A stretch of 64,000 nt of DNA from AG41 sp036522815 (GTDB taxonomy: Bacteria > Gemmatimonadota > Gemmatimonadetes > Gemmatimonadales > GWC2-71-9). The notes under the pieces were generated by a model. That model worked only from the letters and a program-made list of their open reading frames with translations. It had not been told where the DNA came from and made no database searches. A program made the translations under genes and the position numbers. The stretch covers positions 1 through 64,000 of the forward strand of contig DATDFC010000119.1 in assembly GCA_036522815.1 (NCBI GenBank). The letters are read 5' to 3'. How positions within the stretch are numbered: the first letter of the stretch is position 1; every line of letters starts with the position of its first letter. This document shows positions 57,306 to 64,000 of the stretch, one piece after another.

Positions 57306-59423
57306 ATGACTGATCACGCCCATCATCATCAGCAACACCATCACGCCGGGCGGGGCGCGGACGCATCCGCGCGCGGCGGGTCGCCGTCCGGACACCCCGC
57401 CGGACACGCGGACATGGTGAACGACTTCCGCCACCGCTTCTGGGTGTCGCTCGGGCTGACCGTCCCGGTCCTCGCGACGTCAGAGATGATCCAGCACTTC
57501 CTGGCTCTCCGGGACGTGCTGGCCTTCCCGGGCGATCGCTTCGTCGAGTTCGGCTTTGCCTCGGCCGTCTATTTCTATGGCGGTCGGCCGTTCCTCGCGG
57601 GATTCGCGGACGAGCTGCGCAAGCGGCTGCCAGGGATGATGACGCTCGTGGCGCTCGCGATCACCGTCGCGTACGCCTACAGCGCGCTCGTGGTGTTCGG
57701 GCTTCCCGGCGATGTCTTCTTCTGGGAAACCGCGACCTTGATCGACATCATGCTGCTCGGCCACTGGCTCGAAATGCGCTCCGTCCTGGGGGCCTCACGC
57801 GCGCTCGAGGAGCTGGTGCGATTGCTTCCGGCCGACGCGCACCGCCTCCGGTCGGACGGCTCGGTGCAGGACGTCCCGGTCGCCGAGCTTCGGCCGGGCA
57901 ACCGGGTGCTCGTCAAGCCGGGGGAGAAGGTTCCAACCGACGGGGAGATCGCCGAGGGGCGGACGTCCGTGGACCAGGCTCTGCTGACGGGAGAGTCTCG
58001 GCCCGTCGAGAAAGGTCCCGGCGACCACGTGATCGGCGGCGCGGTGAACGGCGAGTCGGCGATCACCCTCCGCGTCACGCGCACCGGAGCGGATACGTAC
58101 CTGTCGCAGGTGATCGAGCTCGTGCATCGGGCGCAGGAAAGCAAGTCGCGGACACAGGACCTCGCCAATCGGGCCGCACTTTGGCTCACGATCATCGCGA
58201 TCACCGCTGGAGCCGCGACGCTCGCGGCATGGCTCGCGGCGGGCCGGGACTTGCAGTTCGCGCTGGAGCGGATGGTGACGGTCATGGTGATTGCCTGTCC
58301 GCACGCGCTGGGTCTCGCCGTACCGCTCGTGATCGCGGTCTCGACCACGTTGTCGGCCCGGCGCGGGCTCCTGATCCGCGACCGGTCCGCGTTCGAGCGG
58401 GCCCGCGAGCTCGATGCCGTCGTGTTCGACAAGACCGGTACGCTCACCGAAGGCCGCTTCGGCGTCACCGACGTCGTGGCGCTCGGCGGGCGGACCGAGG
58501 CAGACGTGTTACGGCTCGCGGCGGCGATCGAGAGCCAGGCCGAGCATCCCATCGCCGCGGGAATCGTGCGCTCGGCCGCGGAGCGGGGCGTCCGCTATCC
58601 GACGCCCGCCGGGGTCACCGCGATCCCCGGCAAAGGCGCGGTCGGTGTCGTCGAGGGTGCCGAGGTGAAGGTCGTGAGCCCCGGGTTCCTGCGGGAGCAG
58701 GGCCTGGCCGCGAACGACCCGCGGGTGGCGCGGCTCGCGGACCAGGGGAAGACGGTCGTCTTCGTGGTGATCGACGGCCGCGTAGCCGGCGCCGTCGCGC
58801 TCGCCGATATCATCCGGGAAGAGGCGCGCGACGCGCTGCGACGGCTCAAGCACATGGGCATCAGGGCCATGATGCTGACGGGTGATTCGCGCCCCGTGGC
58901 CCGCTGGGTGGCAGACCAGCTCGGCCTTGACGAGTACTTCGCCGAAGTGCTGCCCGATCAGAAGGCGACGAGGATCCGCGATTTACAGGTGCGAGGGCTA
59001 GCCGTCGCCATGGTCGGGGACGGGGTGAATGACGCTCCGGCCCTGGCAGCGGCGGACGTGGGGATCGCGATCGGCGCCGGGACCGACGTCGCCATCGAGT
59101 CCGCCGACATCGTGCTGGTGCGGTCCGATCCGCGCGACGTGGCTGCGATCGTGGAGTTGGCCCGCGTGACCTACCGGAAGATGGTGCAGAACCTCTGGTG
59201 GGCGACGGGCTACAATGCAGTCGCGCTGCCCCTCGCGGCGGGCGCCCTGTACCGCGTGGCGGGGATCCTGCTCTCCCCCGCCCTCGGTGCGGTCCTGATG
59301 TCGGTGTCTACGGTAATCGTGGCCATCAACGCCCAGCTCCTGGGCAGATACGAGCTTCCTGAGCCAGAGCGGCGGGCCGGACTCACTGAGTCGGGAGGGG
59401 CCCCTCCACCCAGTCCGCGATGA
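57306..59423 (+). CDS. copB: Copper-translocating P1B ATPase, CopB type (CPH)
   Basis: The 705-aa pump starts with a His-rich N-terminus (MTDHAHHHQQHHHAGRG) that probably binds metal. It then has eight membrane helices, the actuator TGESRP, the intramembrane CPH motif (IACPHALGLAVPL) that marks Cu(I)/Cu(II) CopB-type pumps, phosphorylated Asp in FDKTGTLTEGRF, the HP motif SQAEHPIAAGI and GDGVNDAPALAAADVGIAIGAG. It exports copper from the cytosol. The ATG at 57306 gives the His-rich start; a GTG at 57255 would add 17 residues. Its end overlaps the convergent TolB-like gene by 41 bp. Confidence 0.95.
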   Translation: MTDHAHHHQQHHHAGRGADASARGGSPSGHPAGHADMVNDFRHRFWVSLGLTVPVLATSEMIQHFLALRDVLAFPGDRFVEFGFASAVYFYGGRPFLAGFADELRKRLPGMMTLVALAITVAYAYSALVVFGLPGDVFFWETATLIDIMLLGHWLEMRSVLGASRALEELVRLLPADAHRLRSDGSVQDVPVAELRPGNRVLVKPGEKVPTDGEIAEGRTSVDQALLTGESRPVEKGPGDHVIGGAVNGESAITLRVTRTGADTYLSQVIELVHRAQESKSRTQDLANRAALWLTIIAITAGAATLAAWLAAGRDLQFALERMVTVMVIACPHALGLAVPLVIAVSTTLSARRGLLIRDRSAFERARELDAVVFDKTGTLTEGRFGVTDVVALGGRTEADVLRLAAAIESQAEHPIAAGIVRSAAERGVRYPTPAGVTAIPGKGAVGVVEGAEVKVVSPGFLREQGLAANDPRVARLADQGKTVVFVVIDGRVAGAVALADIIREEARDALRRLKHMGIRAMMLTGDSRPVARWVADQLGLDEYFAEVLPDQKATRIRDLQVRGLAVAMVGDGVNDAPALAAADVGIAIGAGTDVAIESADIVLVRSDPRDVAAIVELARVTYRKMVQNLWWATGYNAVALPLAAGALYRVAGILLSPALGAVLMSVSTVIVAINAQLLGRYELPEPERRAGLTESGGAPPPSPR

Positions 59424-60414
59424 AGATGTTGGTCTCGTGCGGCGCCGTCCCGTGCCGGTTCGACCCCCAGACGAGGTGCTTCCCGTCGGGAGAGAACATG
59501 GGAAACGCATCGAACCCCGGTGCGGTGGTGATCCGCTCCAGCCCGGTGCCGTCCGCGTTCACGAGATAGAGGTCGAAGTCGCGTGACTCGGGGCTCTGGT
59601 AGTTCGACGAGAAAATGATGCGCCGGCCGTCGGGGTGGAAATAGGGCGCGAAGCTCGCCCCCGGCAGGTGGGTCACCTGATGTTGATCCGACCCGTCGGC
59701 GTTCATCAACCAGAGATCCATGTGCGTGGGGCGTACCAGCCGCCGCGCCAGCAGCGAGCGATACTCGAGACTGTCGGCAGCCGTTTGCGGGTGATACGCC
59801 CGATACACGATTTGCTTCCCGTCGGGTGAGAAGAACGGTCCCCCGTCGTAGCCGAGCGTGGTCGTGAGTCGCCGCAGGTTCGATCCGTCCACGCTCATGG
59901 TGTAGATGTCGAGGTCGCCGTCCCGGAGCGACGTGAAGACGATAGTCTGGCCGCCGGGGGAGAGCGTGGCTTCGGCGTCGTAGTCGGGATTGCTGGTCAG
60001 GCGCCGGGCGCCCGAGCCGTCGGCGTTGGCCGTGTACATGTCGTAGTCGTAGAGGGCCCAGACATAACCCTGCGAGTAATCCGGGCGTGGCGGGCAGTCG
60101 GCGCCGGCGTGCTCGGTGCTCGCGTAGAAGATGCGGCGGTCGCGGTCGTAGAAGTAGCCGCAGGTCGTCCGACCGCGTCCCGAAGACACTCGCCGCAGCC
60201 CGCTGCCGTCCACCCCCATCACGTACATCTGATCGCATTGCTCGGCTGCGCCCTGACGCTGGAAGATCAGCAGGTTTCCGGACGCGGAGAAATACGCCTC
60301 GGCATTCTGCCCGCCCGAGGTGAGCTGGCGAATGTTGCGCAGGTGTCCTTCTCCCGAATCGGCTGGCACGGGGGTACCTTGGGCGAAGACCGTGAGGAAG
60401 ATCGACAAGATCAT
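59383..60414 (-). CDS. TolB-like beta-propeller (PD40 repeat) protein
   Basis: The 343-aa protein has a signal peptide (MILSIFLTVFAQG) and at least five WD40-like PD40 repeats: RQLTSGGQNAEAYFSASGNLLIFQ, DADGS-type turns (MGVDGSGLRRVSSG, TANADGSGARRLTSNPDYDAEATLSPGGQTIVFTS, SVDGSNLRRLTTTLGYDGGPFFSPDGKQIVY, NADGSDQHQVTHLPGASFAPYFHPDGRRIIFSS, NADGTGLERITTAPGFDAFPMFSPDGKHLVWGSN). It is a periplasmic propeller. Partner unknown. Confidence 0.88.
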   Translation of the reverse strand: MILSIFLTVFAQGTPVPADSGEGHLRNIRQLTSGGQNAEAYFSASGNLLIFQRQGAAEQCDQMYVMGVDGSGLRRVSSGRGRTTCGYFYDRDRRIFYASTEHAGADCPPRPDYSQGYVWALYDYDMYTANADGSGARRLTSNPDYDAEATLSPGGQTIVFTSLRDGDLDIYTMSVDGSNLRRLTTTLGYDGGPFFSPDGKQIVYRAYHPQTAADSLEYRSLLARRLVRPTHMDLWLMNADGSDQHQVTHLPGASFAPYFHPDGRRIIFSSNYQSPESRDFDLYLVNADGTGLERITTAPGFDAFPMFSPDGKHLVWGSNRHGTAPHETNIFIADWVEGPLPTQ

Positions 60415-60474
60415 CGAGCGAGAAGCTACGACGAACAGTCGATAGGGGGCAACAGGTCGAGATCCTCAGTGGGT

Positions 60475-60491
60475 CTTCACAAAATCTTCAC
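60475..60491 (+). promoter_or_regulatory. Candidate regulator box upstream of dihaem cytochrome operon
   Basis: CTTCAC-AAAAT-CTTCAC is a perfect repeat of the half-site, 11 bp apart, 75 bp upstream of the ATG at 60567. The hexamer at the 38-bp spacing is GAGGTA, which is not a good -10, so the promoter is less certain than A-C. Confidence 0.45.
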
Positions 60492-60566
60492 AGACGGAAG
60501 TGGATTCTCTTGCGAGGTAGTCACCCGCGCGTTCTCTTGCTTGCGGTCTCAGCCGAGGTGTTGGCA

Positions 60567-61196
60567 ATGGGTCATCGGCGTGGCGCTCTTCTCGCGGTCT
60601 CGGTCGCCGTAGGATTCGCGGCGTGCCGCGAGGCACCACGCGCCGCCGCGCAAGCGTCGCTTCCGGCGCAGCAGAGCCGGAGCGACAAGCTGCTCCTCGC
60701 GGCGGCGATTATTGGGCTGCCACCGGCGGACGTGACGTCGGCGGACCTGCCCGAGCCCACGTCGCGTGGCGCACAGCTCCTCGCCACCTACTGCACACAA
60801 TGCCATTCCCTCCCGGCGCCGAGCGCGCACAGCGCAACCGACTGGCCTAGCGTGGCTCGCCGTATGTGGCTGCGGATGGAGTGGCTCCCCGACTCGCTCG
60901 GCGTGAAAGTGCCGACCAACGCGGAGCGGTACGAGATCCTCCAGTACCTTACGGTCAATGCGCTGCGGGTGAGTGGCAGTGAGCTCCCGGCCGGGCGCGG
61001 GCGCGAGGCGTTCGCGCTGATCTGCAGCCGTTGTCATGCCCTGCCCGATCCCCGCGTACATTCGAAAGCGGATTGGGGGGTCGTGTTCGCGCGCATGGAG
61101 CGCAACATGGAGCGGATGAAGGTCGCTCCACCGACCGCGCAGCAGACGGAGGAAATCCTCTATTACTTGCAGAACCAGACGGGAGTCCGGCGATGA
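60567..61196 (+). CDS. Dihaem cytochrome c lipoprotein with internal duplication
   Basis: The 209-aa protein starts at ATG 60567 (MGHRRGALLAVSVAVGFAAC), a lipoprotein signal with Cys20. It has two haem sites, CTQCH (76-80) and CSRCH (153-157). Each begins a similar unit (CTQCHSLPAPSAHSATDW and CSRCHALPDPRVHSKADW, followed by Arg/Met-rich helices), so the gene arose by duplication of a monohaem unit. It overlaps the multihaem gene start (ATGA) and is the likely redox partner. Probably located in the periplasm or on the outer membrane. Confidence 0.88.
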   Translation: MGHRRGALLAVSVAVGFAACREAPRAAAQASLPAQQSRSDKLLLAAAIIGLPPADVTSADLPEPTSRGAQLLATYCTQCHSLPAPSAHSATDWPSVARRMWLRMEWLPDSLGVKVPTNAERYEILQYLTVNALRVSGSELPAGRGREAFALICSRCHALPDPRVHSKADWGVVFARMERNMERMKVAPPTAQQTEEILYYLQNQTGVRR

Positions 61197-62791
61197 AGCT
61201 CCACCGTGCGACGGTCCTCGCGGCGTTGGCGCTCGGTGCCTGTACCACCGAGAAAATCCAGTACGTGACGCGGCCCTTCGTTCAGGGCAAGGATACGACA
61301 AACGGCTTCCTCGGCTACTTCACGGTCAGCGATACGCAGACCAACTGCGGCAACTGTCACGTCGGCGTGCAGGCTTCCTGGAAGAGCACGAAACACGCGC
61401 GGGCCTGGGCGGACTTGCAGGCCTCGGGCCACGCGCAGGCCTCGTGCAACGGCTGCCATTCCGTATCGCAGCTGGGGAACAGCGTCGGCCACCCTGCCGG
61501 CTACACGTTGGTCGCCGACTCGGCATATCACGACGTCCAGTGCGAGAGCTGCCACGGGCCGGGGTTTACACATGCGTCGTCTCCGACGCTCTCGAACGTA
61601 CCGCTCGCCTCGATTCACGTCGATACTGGACTCGTCAATGGGTGCGGCGGCTGCCACACCGGCACGCACGAGCCGTTCGTCGACCAGTGGGTAGGGTCTG
61701 CGCACGGGTCGGGTCCCGCGTTCTCGCACGCCGCGGCGAACGCCAGCTGTGCACCGTGTCATGAGGGAAAGGCGGCGCTACAGGTAAAGTTCGGCGTCAC
61801 CACGAACTACGCGGAGAAAGCCGACACCACGCACCAGCGCATCGTGTGCGTCGTGTGCCACGACCCGCATGGCGCGACTCCATACTCGGGACAGCTGCGC
61901 GCGTCGATTTCGGAGCCCACGACGGACAACCTGTGCATCAAGTGCCACTCCCGCAGCGGCACGCCGCCCTGGGGCATCGCGACGGGCGCGTCGCCAGCCC
62001 GCGGGGCGCATGGCGCCCAGGGCTTGCTCGTGATCGGACAGAACGTCGGCTGGATCCCGCCCAATTTCGCGTACGACACGAACCAGATCGTGAGCAGTCA
62101 CGGCTCTGCCGCGAACGCCAGGCTGTGCGCCACGTGCCACGTGGCCTTCACCACGATCACCGATGCGAACGGCGTCCTCATTCAGAACAGCGTCGGCCAT
62201 CTGTTCGAAGCCATTCCCTGCACCAAGGCGTCGAACGGGGTTCCCGTGCCGTGCGCGACCGCGACTGGGCCGGATACCGTGCGCAGCTTCGTCGCGTGCT
62301 CCAACAGCACCTGCCACATCGGGGGACCGAGTGTCGCACGCAACGCCTATCTGGCCACGAAGAGCAACATCGACAACCTGCTCGACCAGATCTGGACCGA
62401 CGCGAACGCCAACGGGGTGATCGACTCGACCGACGGCGGCCTGATCCCGCAGCTGGTGGCCCGGGCACAGCGGCCCACCGCGACAGCAGCGGACACGGCC
62501 GCGATCAACTTCGGCAGCAACGTCACCACGGTCGCTAAGGGGGCGTTGTTCAACGCGGCGCTGGCCGCGACGGACGAGCGAGCGTATTTCCTGAACGGGA
62601 CCGTCCTGGGGAAGGGCTTCGCGACGCACATGGCGTCCGGGAACGGGGTGCACAATCCGTTCCTGCTCGTGGCGCTGCTCACGTCGTCCATCGACGCGCT
62701 CCACACGACGTACACGCTGCCCGCGCCACCGCGGCTCAATCCGCAAGTGACTGCGCCGCCCGGCGTACGGATGCGGGCGGGTCTGCGCTAG
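61193..62791 (+). CDS. Nine-haem cytochrome c lipoprotein
   Basis: The 532-aa protein begins MKLHRATVLAALALGAC (lipid Cys17). It contains eight CxxCH motifs at residues 52, 85, 117, 151, 186, 219, 248 and 312, and one CSNSTCH (CX4CH) at 369-375. The many distal His suggest bis-His haems, as in electron-conduit cytochromes. After residue 390 an EF-hand-like DANANGVIDSTD stretch may bind Ca2+. It is coupled by ATGA to the dihaem gene and followed by a NapC-like cytochrome. Together they could form an electron path across the periplasm. The terminal acceptor is unknown. Confidence 0.85.
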   Translation: MKLHRATVLAALALGACTTEKIQYVTRPFVQGKDTTNGFLGYFTVSDTQTNCGNCHVGVQASWKSTKHARAWADLQASGHAQASCNGCHSVSQLGNSVGHPAGYTLVADSAYHDVQCESCHGPGFTHASSPTLSNVPLASIHVDTGLVNGCGGCHTGTHEPFVDQWVGSAHGSGPAFSHAAANASCAPCHEGKAALQVKFGVTTNYAEKADTTHQRIVCVVCHDPHGATPYSGQLRASISEPTTDNLCIKCHSRSGTPPWGIATGASPARGAHGAQGLLVIGQNVGWIPPNFAYDTNQIVSSHGSAANARLCATCHVAFTTITDANGVLIQNSVGHLFEAIPCTKASNGVPVPCATATGPDTVRSFVACSNSTCHIGGPSVARNAYLATKSNIDNLLDQIWTDANANGVIDSTDGGLIPQLVARAQRPTATAADTAAINFGSNVTTVAKGALFNAALAATDERAYFLNGTVLGKGFATHMASGNGVHNPFLLVALLTSSIDALHTTYTLPAPPRLNPQVTAPPGVRMRAGLR

Positions 62792-62814
62792 CCGGCACAC
62801 CGTCGACATCGAGA

Positions 62815-62853
62815 GGCCCCGGAGCCCAGGCGGGTTGCCGGGGCCGCGGTTTT
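62815..62853 (+). terminator. Possible intrinsic terminator between the multihaem and NapC-like genes
   Basis: GGCCCCGG (62815-62822) pairs with CCGGGGCC (62838-62845), followed by GCGG and TTTT. The T-run is short and separated from the stem by four bases, so it may only attenuate transcription of the NapC-like gene. Confidence 0.4.
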
Positions 62854-62875
62854 CCATAGCATAGAGGGGACCGCC

Positions 62876-64000
62876 ATGCTGACGCCCCAGCAGGTCGCCG
62901 TCGGTCCACCTCCGCTGCCCGGCGGCGTCGCCGCCGTGCTGCGCTTTTTTTTCAACCTGCCCCAATGGTTCCAGATCGCCGGATTCATCGTCGGCGTCAT
63001 CGTCGCGGCGATCGTGCTCGTGCTGCTGTGGCGGCGGCGACCTGCGATCATCGCGTGGATCGTGTCCCGCCCGCGCGGTCTGAAGATCGGCCTGGCGGCG
63101 GGCGCCGCGGCCGTGGTGGTCGGGTTCGCCGCCTTCGGCGTCGTCGGCTGGGACTACATGCAGCACAACAACGGATTCTGCACCGGCTGCCACGTGATGA
63201 AGCTGCCGTTCCAGCGATTCGTGGGCTCGAAGCACGATTCGCTGTCGTGCCATTCCTGCCACCAGCAAGGGATGTACGCCAACGTTCGGCAGCTCTACCT
63301 CTGGGTGGCCGAACGGCCCCAGAGCATCGGGAAGCACGCGAAGGTGCCGACTCGCATCTGCGCGAACTGTCACGTGCGGGGCGACGCGAAAGAGACGTGG
63401 CAGCGCATCGCGTCTACCGCGGGTCACCGCACGCACCTGGAGTCCGATTCGAGCGCTCTGAAGAACGTGCAGTGCGTGACATGCCACGGGCTGGAGGTGC
63501 ACCGCTTCGTGCCGGTGGACTCGACCTGCGCGCAATCCGGATGTCACGTGAACGTGCGCATCACGCTCGCCAAGATGAGCAGCCAGACGGACGCGCACTG
63601 CACGACCTGCCACCGGTTTACGGCCGAGGTCCCGGCGCTGGCCACACGCGACTCGGCGCGCGGCACGCTCGTACCGCAGTTCAAGCAGTGCTTCTCGTGC
63701 CACCAGATGCAGGTCATCCTGGCGGACTTCGACCCGGCGCGCGACCCGCACCGCGGGACGTGCGGGTTCTGTCACAACCCGCACGTCCAGAAGCAGCCCG
63801 CCGAGGCGGCGCAGACGTGTGCCACGGCCAAGTGCCACGCCGATTGGCGCGACGCGTTCCACGCGGGCAAGAACCACGCGGCCGTCGCCCAAAACTGCAT
63901 CCTGTGCCACGAGCCCCATCACGCGAAGGTGGACGCGAGCGACTGCGCCGGGTGCCACGCGGCGGTGAAGCAGCGCCGCGCCGGCAAGCGGCTCAATCCC
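62876..64000 (+). CDS. NapC/NirT-like multihaem membrane cytochrome, 3'-truncated by window edge
   Basis: The frame runs from ATG 62876 to the last base (375 codons visible, no stop). It has two membrane helices (about 33-52 and 71-92). Eleven haem sites follow: CTGCH 102, CHSCH 125, CANCH 162, CVTCH 200, CAQSGCH 218, CTTCH 242, CFSCH 272, CGFCH 296, CATAKCH 315, CILCH 341 and CAGCH 357; two of these are CX4CH. The first four resemble the quinol-oxidising NapC/NirT domain, and the rest are an extension. It probably takes electrons from the quinone pool and passes them to the preceding cytochromes. Confidence 0.88.
   Translation, partial: MLTPQQVAVGPPPLPGGVAAVLRFFFNLPQWFQIAGFIVGVIVAAIVLVLLWRRRPAIIAWIVSRPRGLKIGLAAGAAAVVVGFAAFGVVGWDYMQHNNGFCTGCHVMKLPFQRFVGSKHDSLSCHSCHQQGMYANVRQLYLWVAERPQSIGKHAKVPTRICANCHVRGDAKETWQRIASTAGHRTHLESDSSALKNVQCVTCHGLEVHRFVPVDSTCAQSGCHVNVRITLAKMSSQTDAHCTTCHRFTAEVPALATRDSARGTLVPQFKQCFSCHQMQVILADFDPARDPHRGTCGFCHNPHVQKQPAEAAQTCATAKCHADWRDAFHAGKNHAAVAQNCILCHEPHHAKVDASDCAGCHAAVKQRRAGKRLNP

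Overview
The window is high-GC, densely packed bacterial DNA. The best taxonomic guess is Gemmatimonadota. SusC/RagA and SusD/RagB partners occur in a genome far too GC-rich for typical Bacteroidota. They sit beside an Oar-like TonB-dependent receptor, LytS/LytTR signalling, Omp85-type and beta-barrel proteins, TolB-like propellers and multihaem cytochromes. No rRNA or phylogenetic marker is present, so this is inference (Acidobacteriota is the main alternative).

Layout. 1-2.8 kb: 3'-part of a phosphoesterase, an AlkA-type DNA glycosylase, a DUF2277 protein and a DHFR-like reductase. 2.9-5.6 kb: a minus-strand VWA / PP2C phosphatase / kinase-like triad of the TerY-phosphorylation type. 5.84 kb: tRNA-Cys(GCA). 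6.0-9.85 kb: accessory segment with an 811-aa protein carrying a PD-(D/E)XK-like nuclease motif, a truncated Wadjet JetD-like TOPRIM protein and an N-terminally truncated secreted-family protein. 9.9-15 kb: lipoproteins and a TonB receptor. 15-17.5 kb: a CheY-like regulator and a LytS/LytTR pair. 17.8-23 kb: SusC, SusD and a small lipoprotein. 23-28.9 kb: a small natural-product locus (two carrier proteins, GNAT, adenylation enzyme, luciferase-like monooxygenase, carbamoyltransferase). 28.9-30.6 kb: Amt plus PII. 30.9-35.2 kb: beta-barrel protein, MarR with a perfect 18-bp operator facing DoxX, SulP transporter and universal stress protein.

35-64 kb is a respiratory, nitrosative and metal-stress region: NirK-like copper protein / radical SAM / ferritin-VIT operon; CBS and stress proteins; histidine kinases; an operon of OmpR-type regulator, kinase, globin and ba3-type oxidase; two P1B ATPases; mono-, di- and multihaem cytochromes ending in a NapC-like cytochrome cut by the window end.

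The most interesting observation is a shared promoter architecture. A direct repeat of CTTCAC/T-like half-sites with 11-bp periodicity lies exactly 38 bp upstream of a TAGACT/TAGAAT -10 element in front of (i) the NirK operon, (ii) the regulator-kinase-globin-oxidase operon itself and (iii) a cytochrome c gene. Weaker copies precede several other stress and haem genes. This suggests that the two-component system encoded here (41169-42922) is autoregulated and controls a local NO/nitrite/terminal-oxidase regulon. Other leads are the natural-product locus, the nuclease/TOPRIM segment next to tRNA-Cys, and a PII protein lacking Tyr51.
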